Below are positions 11,937 to 22,040 of a DNA stretch of 64,000 nucleotides, piece after piece. Made by a program: the position numbers and the translations under genes. Below the pieces are notes generated by a model. The model ran no database searches and had not been told where the DNA came from. It worked only from the letters and a program-made list of their open reading frames with translations. Every line of letters starts with the position of its first letter. Position 1 is the stretch's first letter. Source of the DNA: Nymphaea colorata. Its lineage: Eukaryota; Streptophyta; Magnoliopsida; Nymphaeales; Nymphaeaceae. The DNA is taken from contig NC_045138.2 of assembly GCF_008831285.2 (NCBI RefSeq), forward strand, positions 21,917,934 to 21,981,933, given 5' to 3'.

Positions 11937-12932
11937 GTGAGTTCTGCTTCCATAATATCTGCAAATTTGAGTACTATTCCTGAGTTAAATGGTTCGAATT
12001 TTAAGGACTGGAAAAAAACTGTCATGATTGTTCTAGGTTGTATGGATCTAGACCTTGCATTTAGGGAATCGTGCCCACCTCATCCAACAGATCAAAGTTC
12101 CCATGAGGATAAGCGGTACTTTGAACGGTGGGAACGCTCAAACCGCATGTGTCTAATGATCATGAAGAGATCAATCCCAAAAAATTTTAGGGGCTCTATT
12201 ACTGAAAAGGCTAGTGCCAAGGCGTTCCTTGAAGAGATTGAAAAGCGTTTTGCTAAAAATGAAAAGGCTGAAACAAGCACACTTTTGAGTAAACTTGTGA
12301 TGCAGAAGTATAAAGGCAATGGGAACATACGGAAGCACATTATGGAAATGTCTCATCTTGCTTCAAAATTACAGGCGCTAGGTCTGAGGTTACCTGAAGA
12401 CTTTATAGTGCATATGGTTCTTCTTTCTCTTCCACCACAGTTTGGACAGTTTAAAATTAGTTATAACTGTCAGAATGAGAAATGGACTCTTAATGAGCTC
12501 ATTTCGCACTTTGTGGAAGAAGATGAGAGATTGAAGCATGATAAAATAAAAAGTACCCACTTGGCTACTATGCTTAAAAGTAAGAAAAGAAATGTTATGA
12601 AGGAAGTTGCATTTGATCACGCATCCATCAAGAAACAAAAGAAGCAAAAGGAAAGTAAATGAGGCTGCTTCTTTTGCAAGGATGAAGGTCATATGAAGAA
12701 GGATTGTATTAAATATCACGCATGGCGTGAAAAAAAAGGTACGATTCTCACTTTGGTTTGTTCTGAGGTTAATTTAATTTCAGTACCAAGACACTTGGTG
12801 GGTAGATTCGGTTGCTACTACTCACATAAGTGTTTCTATGCAGGGCTGCCTAAATTGTCGGACGACAATTGATGCTGAAAGATTCATCTATGTGGGCGAT
12901 AACAAGAAGGGAAGGTTGAAGCCATAGCAGAT
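11937..12932 (+). pseudogene. Copia gag and protease remnant
   Basis: The gag domain (UBN2 type) reads TIPELNGSNFKDWKKTVMIV near its start. An open frame runs to a TGA at 12660-12662. Directly after that stop, in the same frame, is a CX2CX4HX4C zinc knuckle (12666-12707, CFFCKDEGHMKKDC). The likely ancestral start, by family resemblance, is now GTG at 11937 in the context GTG-AGT-TCT; the available ATG is further upstream at 11874. At about 12797 a copia protease active-site region is visible but reads WWVDSVATTH, so the DSG/DTG motif is DSV. Stops follow. Confidence 0.85.
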
Positions 12933-13039
12933 TTTTGGTTATTATTAAAGACTGATTGTTATTTGAATTTGACAGAAACTTATGTAATATCGTCTTTTAG
13001 ACGGAATTTGATTTTTTATTTCTTTACTGGACAAATTTG

Positions 13040-13480
13040 GTTATTATTGTTCATTTGGAGGAAGTAAATTTAAGTTGTTTCTGCATTCAAATTTGATTTC
13101 CACTGATTCTTTGTCTGGTTGCAATAACCTCTATTTGTTTGATACGTTTGCTTCATATAATGAAACTTTGCATGTTACGTCTAGTGGTACTAAAAGTAAA
13201 TTAGCCAATGAGAATTCTGTTATGTTGTGGCATAGGCACTTAGGACAAATCTCTGAAAAGAGAATAAAAGGCTTATGTCGAATAGAATTCTTGAGTCCCT
13301 TGATTTTGTAGACTTTAATGTTTGCATTGTATGTATAAAGGGAAAATGAACAAACATTAAGGGGTTATAAGTTTTATGATCCATCCAGTAAGTCTTTCTT
13401 TGAAACAAGAACACTTAATTTTTGAGGATATTGAGTTTGGGGAGGTGAGCAGGTTAGAACATTGCCTATGAAAAGGAACC
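13040..13480 (+). pseudogene. Copia GAG-pre-integrase and integrase C-terminal remnant
   Basis: VMLWHRHLGQISEKRIKGL at about 13219-13275 is the GAG-pre-integrase signature. After about 13360 the sequence jumps to a GYKFYDPS-like stretch typical of the C-terminal end of copia integrase, so the DDE catalytic core has been deleted. The surrounding frame is interrupted by stops. Confidence 0.7.
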
Positions 13481-13634
13481 TGAGTCCACTCATACGGATG
13501 TTGTAAGCAATAGCCAGGTATTCATTCCTGACATTGTTCCATCAACATATTCAGAACAAGGCAATGATGTCGATCTCCCTACTGAAAAACAAACTCAACA
13601 ACCTAAAGAAAATTAAGTAGAGGGGTCACTAAGG

Positions 13635-14670
13635 AAATCCATATATGGACTAAAGCAAGCTTTCCAGTCAATGGTATTACAAATTTCACCAAGTTATAGT
13701 TTCATTTGGTGTCGAAACTAATATGGTTGATGAATGTGTGTACCAAAAATTCAGTGGGGGCAAATTTATCTTTCTGATTTTATATGTCGATGCTATATTA
13801 TTGGCAAGTAATGATGTGGGCATATTGCATGAAACTAAGAATTTTTTGTCAACAAAGTTTGACATGAAGGATCTTGGTTGTGCATCTTTGGTATTGGGGA
13901 TCCAAATATTTCAAGATCATTCTCGAGGTATTCTTGGATTATCACAAAATGCCTACATTGATAAGGTGCTTCAACGATATGACATGAAAGATTGTAAACC
14001 AGGAGATACTTCAGTTGCTAAAGGAGACAAGTTTAGTCTCAAACAGTGTCCTAAAAATGAAATCGAATCTAAGGAAATGGAAAAGATTTCATATTCGTAT
14101 GTTGTGGGATACCTTTATGTATGCTCAGGTTTGTACTCGTTTGGATATTGCATTTATCGTTGGAATGTTGCAGATACTTAGGTGATCCTGATATGGATCA
14201 TTGGAAAGCAGCCAAAAAGAGTTTTGATGTACTTACAAAAAACATAAGATTTTATGCTCACATACAGGAAGTCAGACCAGTTGGAGATCATTGAGTATTC
14301 GGATTATGACTTTGCTGGGTGCCAAGACAGTAGCATAGCATGTTACGAGGCATCCAATCATGCTTTGTGGTTGCGGAATTTTGTCACAGAGCTGCGCATT
14401 GTGAGTGGTGTAGAAAGACCACTAAGGTTGTTGTGTGACAATAATTCAGCAGTCATATACTCTTATAACAGCCGCAGTTTGTCAAAGTCGAAGCACATCG
14501 ACCTAAGTTTTGGGTTGTTAAAGAGATGACACAGAATGGTCAAGTGTCTTTAGAGCATTGGGACAAACTCTATGATTGCGGATCCGCTTACTAAGAGTTT
14601 AACACATAAGGTCTTTCACGAACATGTTGTTCGTATGAGAGTGTTATCCTTGGATGATGTGCTGGTTTAG
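13635..14670 (+). pseudogene. Copia reverse transcriptase - RNase H remnant
   Basis: Starts near a KSIYGLKQA motif (about 13640), then an open frame at 13723-14181 with FIFLILYVDAILLAS and STKFDMKDLG, both RVT_2 hallmarks. The catalytic YVDD is YVDA. RNase H follows at 14254-14529, with LWLRNFVTEL, LLCDNNSAVIYS and SKSKHIDLSF. A deletion removed part of RNase H between the YSDYDFAGCQDS and ACYEASNHALW segments, and frameshifts separate the pieces. Confidence 0.88.
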
Positions 14671-15068
14671 TGGGAGTTTGTATTTTGTTCGCTCTTATAT
14701 ATAGACATATATTCAGTTTTCTGCAGAATAAAGTTTAAATTTCTTTGGTTCCATTCTGTGTTTATGTGTTTATGTTTTGATCTTCATAAGGTTTTAAAGT
14801 TAGACCAGTTGAGAATAGACATGTTGTAATCACATTACATGTAATTCTCATGCTATACATCCATATTAGATCTATGTCATTGGTTGTGTTAACATTTGTG
14901 ATCATTGAAGGTCTAATTTTAATATAGCGAAAGCCGCTTTGGTTCTGTGTTGATATGATCATGGACGAGATTGGTGAAAATGACGTTTAATAAGATAGCA
15001 GTTATGAGCTCCTAAGGTTTTATGTAATGTCTGAATGTATAAAGACATATTTGGCTCAAGTGGGAGAT

Positions 15069-15541
15069 TGTAAAATCATTTGGTGGGCCGGCATATGTCT
15101 ATGAGGAATTTCAGACATTATGGTTGTCTTAAGGTAAATATCCGCTTAAATGATTGCGTTTTGGGATATTATGTCATTTTAGATGGTATGGGGTAATTTT
15201 GAAATGTATAGATACCAGTACGCAATTACGGACTCTTTGATGGGTGCAACCTGTAATTGCCCTTAATATAAAATGGTAGTGGTCCCTGGGGTCGTGCAAT
15301 AGTTGCCTGAAACGTTGGTTTCTAGGGTTTTCCTCTTTCCCATCTGAAAGAGACCTCACATGCGCTGCAAAGACCCTGAAAGATCCTACCGTGATCTACC
15401 GTCCAGTTCTTCAGATAGATTCATGTACGCTTCCACTACAATTAAGTTTAAGGTTTTGTTTAATTCAATGATTTAGCATGAGCATGATCTTGTTTTAGGG
15501 CATATCGTTTTTTTTATGCATGAAGGGGAGAAATCCCAACA
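15069..15541 (+). repeat. Copia 3' LTR
   Basis: 473 bp, beginning TGTAAAATCATTTGGTGGG and ending GAAATCCCAACA, preceded by a purine-rich AAGTGGGAGA tract. It is followed by CTGGC, matching the 5-bp flank before the 5' LTR. Confidence 0.95.
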
Positions 15542-15546
15542 CTGGC

Positions 15547-16330
15547 AAGTTGCACACAAAAGAAAACCAATTGGCTCTAAGGATGGAAGTTTTAATCCAT
15601 AGTCTGCTTCTTGGATTCTAGCCCTCTCACACTTACATGATTCCAGACCTCTCCTGAACTTCACTTTCTTATAGTTTCCTTTAAAACTAAGGAAATCCTT
15701 GCCCTGCGAAATACGGTCTTCAATACATTGAATGTGTCTCCATTGATGTAATTTTCCATGACGGAGAGTTAATATTGCCCTGACTGTTTTATGCAGTAAA
15801 ACCTGAACCTCACCATATATATCCATAAGAACTTCAAATTCTTGTTTAAGACAACAGACTTATTTTCAATACTATTAAGGAATGAAAGAGGAGATGATGG
15901 CTGTTAATCACTAAAGCATTAAAGACATCGGACGCCACTGTCACGACTCTGTGAAGCATGGCAGCCTGTAAAAAATTCCATAAACCTATCGTATGCTTTC
16001 GATAGGTCAACCTTTACACGTAAACTTGGAGACTTACCCTTGACATTGCATGAACCAGAAAAAGCACTGATGAATATTCATGTCCTTCAAGAAAGCTCCC
16101 TGCTCGTTAGATATAACTCTATTCAAGATCTTTTTCATTCTAAGAACTATAATCCTAGATATAAATTTCAGCACACTGTTCTCAAGAGCAATTGGCTTGA
16201 AATTAGAAATGTGTACAGCAGCATTTGATTTAGGAATTAACATCAGATGACTTTTGCCAAATATTTATTCTACCTCGAATCCGAGTTTTGCTTCTAAACA
16301 AACTTCCCATTTTGGAAAAAAAAATCTCCG
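15547..16330 (-). pseudogene. LINE (L1-type) reverse transcriptase fragment
   Basis: Minus-strand frame 16243-16034 reads MLIPKSNAAVHISNFKPIAL and then ISNEQGAFLKD, the conserved start of plant LINE RT domains. A little downstream in another frame is VKVDLSKAYDRFMEFF (about 16015-15970), the RT block with its first catalytic Asp. The remaining sequence to 15547 has no clear domain. The following zf-RVT piece lies at 9230-9627 across the copia insertion. It is too short for a complete LINE, so internal deletion has occurred as well. Confidence 0.8.
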
Positions 16331-16409
16331 ATGGCCTTACTCACTGATGTCCCCACAGTATCTCAGTTCTTTTGAAACAATGCATTTGAAAAACCACCCA
16401 TTAAGCCTG

Positions 16410-16735
16410 TGCATCGGGCTTGCCCTGCCCGGACCGACCCCCGACCATTCAATCTCGAGCCAGAGCCCGGCCCGACCATGAAAACCCAAGCCTGAACTAG
16501 GTTCGATTAAATTAAAAAATATATATAAAATAATATATAAATATAATTAATCATAATAAAATATTATATTTATATGTAAAAAATTAATAAAATAAATATT
16601 TAAAAATTTATCAAGCCTGCCTGAGCTTAGGTGCCCATTTTCAGGGCCAGGCTCAGCCATTTTCAGGGCCAGGCTCGGGTACTCACCGGCAGGCCAGGGC
16701 CGGTGCCTAGCCTTAGTGCCCATCACTGTCCATAG
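16410..16735. repeat. GC-ended, AT-cored dispersed repeat
   Basis: A GC-rich segment (CGGGCTTGCCCTGCC, GAGCCCGGCCCGACC) is followed by a nearly pure A/T core at about 16505-16610 and a second GC-rich end with two copies of TTTTCAGGGCCAGGCTC. The layout matches 51300-51570 in inverted orientation. Family unknown to me. Confidence 0.6.
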
Positions 16736-17864
16736 TACTTTCTTTTCTAAGATTGGACTAATCAGCATTCAATTTTCCTCTGAAGATAAACAAAAGCCAG
16801 AAGCAATGTCCTCAAGTAACAGACCTAAAGATGAGTATCATTACTTTAATATATCCTAATATTCTTTTAGGTCTCTCACGTTGGAAACATTTAATTCCTA
16901 ATTAAGTGCCAAATGAAGGAAAAACTACTGTGGAAGACAGATCACGTGAAGTCCCCTGTCTACATCGAGGAGAATGGTCTTTGTCTGCTGCTTGGAAAAT
17001 TGCTCCCCATGAAAACAGGAAAAGTAAATATGATTTTAAAGCTTTTGTCGCTCACGAGATATTAATTAAATTCAACATTCATTTCATGTTTCCGACGAAT
17101 TTAGCTGATATGAGTGCATGACTCTAATTCACCACCCAACAAAGTTCTGGTTGGAATGAAATCAGTGAGCGACTGCTGTTAAGAGTGATCGAATAGACTT
17201 GAATCTGCCGATTTCAATCAAATCGAAAACTGATTCAGTAGATTGGCTTTTTTTTTCGGTTTTTTTTTTTAATTTTTATGTTCTTCTCTTGTTCATCTTA
17301 ATAAGTTGGTATGATTCAGATTCGATTCGGTCAATTCTCTATTTTTTTTCTGTTGTTTGATTTGATTTATAAACTGTTTTTAACAGTATTGGATGTAGTT
17401 ACCTTAATGCCGACTTTGACATGTAGGGAACATTTTTATTTTGCTGTTGGGATTTTTTTTTTTTTGTTTGAGTGCATTTTTATCACAATGAAATCTATCT
17501 ACTTGTTTATGATCATGGTTTAAATAGCTCGATTTTTTATGAACTCATGGAAAACTTAGGTTTTTTCATTTTCTAATTTTTTATCACTATAATCGTGCAT
17601 GCTTGTTTCCGACAAGGGCAAGTAAGTAGCCAGTTTCCATTTCAAATATCGGACAAGAGCAGGTAAGTAGTCAGTTTCCATTTCAAATACCAGGACACCA
17701 ATATCTTAAATTACTTATTTTTGAACGTAATAAACTAAAAAAAAAATATCAAATGTATATCTTAAGCCGGACTTAAAGAATTTGAGTTTCACGTGCCATG
17801 GACTTTGCTCCAGGCCTTTTGTCACTCAAAAAAGATATGTCACATCTGATGCATAGCCAATGAG
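16736..17864. other. Intergenic region with a 41-bp tandem duplication
   Basis: No gene seen. GACAAGRGCARGTAAGTAG starts at 17611 and again at 17652, and both copies continue into CAGTTTCCATTTCAAATA, giving a 41-bp period. The rest is AT-rich spacer. Confidence 0.6.
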
Positions 17865-18035
17865 GAGCTGGCATGGGCTCTGACCCCACCTTAATTTTTT
17901 TTTAAAAAAAATTATATATACATTTTATAAAATTTTACTTGTCATATATAAAAATTTTAAAAAATAATATTTCAACTGTGGTAAAATTTAAAAACTTTAA
18001 CTTAGCTCCTCTTGAAAAATTTCTGAGTCGCCCCT
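17865..18035 (+). repeat. Short dispersed repeat, GCTCTGACCCC...AAATTTCTG family
   Basis: About 160 bp with an A/T core and conserved ends: CTGACCCCACCTTAATTTTT at the left and TTGAAAAATTTCTGAGTCGCC at the right in shortened form. A second copy lies at 49605-49765, sharing the same ends and the internal AAAAATAATATTTC and AAATTTAAAAACTTTAA stretches. Probably a MITE or a terminal fragment of a larger element. Confidence 0.75.
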
Positions 18036-19454
18036 GTATAATGCTCTTTCACATAACTTCCAGCAAAGTGTTTAGCACGGCTGGTTAAAATAAAATGACG
18101 TGATATCCAAGTAGTTTAAAACGTTATAAGCTGTTGGGAAGAAAACAAGGGGACAGAGGATTTAAAACCAAGGGTGCTTGGTATGAGGCTGAAAACGACT
18201 ACCCAACCGGCTATTGCCTCTACTTTTGATATGAATATATACATCAAATTGGTCACACTCCTCTTAAAAAATTTAGGAAATTCATAATTCCACAATGATT
18301 AAGTTGAAGACCCTTGATCAAGTCTTAGAGATGACATTCTGTCTTCCATCCCCACAATAAAATATTTTTGTTGTTTTTTGTTTGTTATTCAATGCGCTTC
18401 TATGTCTAGATCCGTCCATTCCGGTCAAATAAAAAACAAGCATCATCTCCAGGAAAGTGCCTACACCTCATGGCTTAAGCCGTTGTTTTCATTTCCACTC
18501 TCACCAATCACAATAAGGGATAGTTTAGGGGTAGTTTGATTCATTGGAAATATGAAATTGAAAAGAAGTTTCCATATACTTATTTCAGTAATTGAAGAAA
18601 TGAAAACACAATCCAGATTTTAAAACCTCTTTGTGTTTCCTGGAAATAACAATCGTTTTCAAAGCAGCGCTTAATCTAAAAACCAACCCAACAATAAATT
18701 TTTTTATCTCAAGTTTGATGAGCAGAAAAAAATTTAAATTGAATTTTATTTCCTGTGTTACCGGATATTTTCTGTCCATCAAACAAGCCCTTAGAGTATG
18801 GATATTTTGTAAGTGTCTCGTATATATGTGTGTGTGTATGTGTTTGGGAGGAGGTAACTGGTAGATGTTGGGCAAGGGACAAAGCCAGACCACTTAAATT
18901 TTTGCTAAAATGTTTTTTAAACAAAATAAACCTCTTAATTTATCTACAAACACTAATTTGATTTCAATCATGTTTTAGTTCAAGTATTTTTTGCAAAAAA
19001 CTTGATCTTTCTACCCCAAAAAATTGATGTTACAAGAGCCATTTCCTTTTTTGTTATTAAAAAAATACTATTAAAGTCAAACAATGACTAACTTGATATG
19101 TGTTTCTCACCAAAACATTCTAGATTGAAAAAAGAAAATATTTTAATGATTAATTTTAATTTGACCTAATTTTTTATCTTTTACCTAATTCTGCGTATTC
19201 ACCAACTTCACAGCAACAATGGCGTCAGCAACGGAACTAGAATATACATGCTTATCCCCTGGCTTATATGTGGCTCTGTTTTTTTGCGAGAACAACCAAA
19301 CGATGCATACAAAGGAAGAAACAAAAATGTAAGGATCGTGATAATTCAATATCATACATGATAACGTGGATATCTGTGGTCTTATCTGTCACTCATGCAA
19401 AGTAGATGAAATTAGATGGTTCTTTTTAATGTTATCGGTATCGGACCACAGTTC
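18036..19454. other. Intergenic region, no gene seen
   Basis: AT-rich spacer. A stretch at 18160-18225 (ACCAAGGGTGCTTGG, then CCCAACCGGCTATTG) resembles the SINE-like sequences elsewhere in the window but is too short to call. No supported coding sequence. Confidence 0.4.
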
Positions 19455-19682
19455 ACCGGCCAAGGGCGGAGCCAGGATTTTTTTTAGAAGCGGGTCAAAC
19501 AGTTCATCGAACTTATTCAGGTATGGACAAATTAAATCTGAATATAAAAAATATATTACCCAACCAAAAATTTTCAATTTTTGTAATGTAATTTTTTTTC
19601 AATGATTTAGGGTGGCGCCACGGCCTAGGCCCCCCCCCCCCCCCCTCTGCCCTGCCACCACAGTGGCTGAGCCAAAAAAAAA
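19455..19682 (+). repeat. GGGCGGAGCCAGGATTTTT dispersed repeat
   Basis: Starts GGGCGGAGCCAGGATTTTTT, then GCGGGTCAAACAGTTCATCG and GAATATAAAAAATATATTAC, and ends in a GC-rich block with a 16-base C run (19630-19645). A clear copy lies inverted at 50705-50905, and related copies at 28864-29030 (inverted) and 45925-46105. The common plan is GC-rich ends with homopolymer A/T inside. Confidence 0.8.
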
Positions 19683-19769
19683 ATCCACATAGAACACTAT
19701 TCACATATTTTCATGTTTAAAGGGGTACTTATATGCACAACGTAGCAAATATTTAAAGATATTCATTAT

Positions 19770-20110
19770 AACAACCCGACTCACTCATGAGCTTAGCCCC
19801 CTGATTCGATGGATCTCAACCCGTCCCCTAGTAATTTCGGCTTCAATCTTAAAAAAACTAGGAATCAAGACAATCATCTCATTAATGACCCTCATTTATA
19901 AGTCCATGAAGATCACTCACAGTCTTTAATACGGAACTAACTTTTCGGGATGTTACATTCATGCCCACATCAGTCCATATATGGCTCCGCCTCTCACCAC
20001 TGACTGCATCATACCGAACTAACTTTCTGGGATATTACATTCATGCTCACACCAGTCCATATATGGCTCCGCCTCTGACCACCGACTGCACATGCCCTCA
20101 TTTTCCATCG
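19770..20110. repeat. LTR-like fragment with 82-bp tandem duplication
   Basis: Begins ATAACAACCCGACTC and runs to GGGATGTTACA, which reversed gives the TGTAACATCCC start and GGGTTGTTAT end common in plant LTRs. GGGATGTTACATTCATGC at 19947 and GGGATATTACATTCATGC at 20029 head two copies of an 82-bp unit, both with CAGTCCATATATGGCTCCGC. No internal retrotransposon domain lies nearby, so a solo LTR or fragment is likely. Confidence 0.5.
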
Positions 20111-20685
20111 GATATTGTAAACTGGGTTATGTCAAACCCATACATGTTGTGCCACTGACATTTTTTCTATTTTTTAAAAAAATATGTGCTAATTTAAATT
20201 AATTAAAGGTAAACAGTTCAAACAGAAAAATTACTTAGGCTTTATATTGACCATTGTATTTTCATTGATCGGCTGATAAATGGTCGAATTGATTGAATTG
20301 GTTTTTGTTCATTGGTTGCCATTTGACAGCAACAATGGTCAATTGCTGTTGTATGAATAGGGCAGATCCATGAAAACTAAGTCACACCAATACTGATACG
20401 AGCATGAAAGATATTAGTACCAATATGGCAATTTAAAAAATCATGAACACGGTATATATATATATATATAGTTCCACAAAGAAATATAAAAACAATATAA
20501 AAAATATGCAAAATTCCACAAAAATATAAAATTTCATAAAAATACGAGAAAAAAAATCGTTGTGTGCAAGTATGTCACTCGTGTCGCTGTGTCGGCACCA
20601 TGTCTATTACTTAATAGAACACTATGACAAAGTGTAACTTGAACCTTTGGAGTGGATTCATGAACCAGTAACAAACGGTCACCTT

Positions 20686-20990
20686 TGCCACTGCAAGAAC
20701 GCCGCTTAAAACGCCGCAGAATACCACAAGACTGATTGCATTCAACGACAAATTTGCTAAGTGCCATTAATGGGGACTTTCTGTGACATTGAATACATGT
20801 CACTAATAGCATTCTAGTGACACACAAACATTGCCATTGTAGACGCTTTAATGGTTCTTTTAAGATGCCATTAGAAACACTTTTGAGGCATTGAATAGGT
20901 GCCACTAAAAACTTTTCAGTGACACGCAAAGACTATCAAAAACAAGATTTTCAATGGCATGCCAAACGATCAGAACAAGGATTTGCAGAA
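20686..20990 (+). mobile_element. CACTA-like terminal fragment
   Basis: Begins CACTGCAAGAACGCCGC, close to the CACTACAAGAAAA end of plant CACTA (En/Spm) transposons. It is followed by repeated subterminal motifs of the type TGACATTGAATACATGTCAC, TGCCATTAGAAACAC and GTGCCACTAAAAAC. No opposite terminus or transposase was found. The 131-residue minus-strand open frame here (20929-20534) is a by-product of these repeats. Confidence 0.4.
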
Positions 20991-21554
20991 ACTACAATTT
21001 GCAATGGACATGAATTCCATTTAACAATTTGCTGCAATTGTACAGTACTAATAAACTGGTGAACTTTTTTTTAGGTCAATTTAGCTCAGGGAATAATACT
21101 TGGTCCAAAAATATATTGCCATGGGTATTAGAGCCATATCGGTTTGCTCACAAATAGGCATATCAGTTCATGGCTAGTGGCCGAGCTAGAAATTTTTTAT
21201 TGAGGAGCACCAGCTCATGGGACATTTCCCTGTCTTAGTTCATTGACTGCATGTGAAAAATCAAGGCATTGACCCATATCCAGCATGGGCATTGCATGTG
21301 GCTGGGCTTGGGTCCAGCCATTGTGGCCCAACACACAGCTCCGCTACTCTTCATGGTGCCTTTTTTTTTTCATCTTTTAATTTAAAAATAATATAAATTA
21401 ATTAAAAAAACTAAATTCATATATGTATATGGCCCTTTAGTCTCCGATAAAAAGCAATATTAGCAACAGCCATCCACAGTCTCTCCCTTCCAATGGACTT
21501 AATTGGCTCCAACGATATACACCTTGCCTCGGTTGGTGACTTCGGGTTGAAAGT

Positions 21555-22010
21555 AGCGCTGCGCAATGAGTCAAGTCAACTCAATCACCTATCAAAGCTC
21601 GATTCAAACTTGACTCATTTATAAACGAGTCGACCTCAAGTTTAAACGTATGCTCAAAATGTTAAACGAGTCAAGTTCGAGTTGTAAGAGCTCGATTTGT
21701 TTAAACTCGATTCGGCTTGACTACGTAATGAATGCTAAAATAGAATGAAAGAATAGTTAAAAGAGTAACAATTAAATGAGTTAAACAAGTTAACAAGTTA
21801 AAGGAAACAAGATAAGTTTAATCGAAACGAATTAAATGAGTCGAGCTCGAGCTGAAGCTTGATGCTGCATTGTCAAGTCGAGCTCTAACCTATTGTATGG
21901 AGCTTGACCCTAGTTCAAGACGATCTCGAACTAGAGTTTTCTAAGTCGAGTCGAGCTCGAACTGGCCCAGTTTGAGCTCGACTTGTTGGTTTTAAACTCT
22001 TCGATGCCGC
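21555..22010. repeat. GAGTCGAGCTCGAGC dispersed repeat
   Basis: Dense in variants of GAGTCAAGTT, TCGAGCTCGAGC and GCTCGACTTG on both strands, with an AT-rich middle (AAATGAGTTAAACAAGTTAA). The same family recurs at 22735-22885, 43350-43710 and 48915-49265. Repeats of this kind are common in plant genomes; I cannot name the class. Confidence 0.75.
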
Positions 22011-22040
22011 ACCTCCATTTGGTATCATGTTTTAGAACAA

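Larger units (their letters stand above)
9628..15541 (+). mobile_element. Ty1/copia LTR retrotransposon, 5.9 kb, decayed gag-pol
   Basis: Full-length structure: 5' LTR 9628-10101, primer binding site 10104-10115, gag, protease, integrase remnants, RT-RNase H, a polypurine tract (AAGTGGGAGA just before 15069) and 3' LTR 15069-15541. LTRs start TG and end CA. The flanks carry a perfect 5-bp target duplication CTGGC (9623-9627 and 15542-15546). Domain order PR-INT-RT-RH places it in Ty1/copia. The integrase core is deleted, gag ends in a stop before its zinc knuckle, the RT motif reads YVDA instead of YVDD, and there are several frameshifts. It therefore cannot move on its own. It sits inside a LINE on the opposite strand. 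Confidence 0.95.

Noticed and set aside
20534-20929. 131-residue minus-strand open frame
   Set aside because: It lies across CACTA-like subterminal repeats and its Cys/Leu/Ser-rich sequence matches no family I know; repeat-derived.
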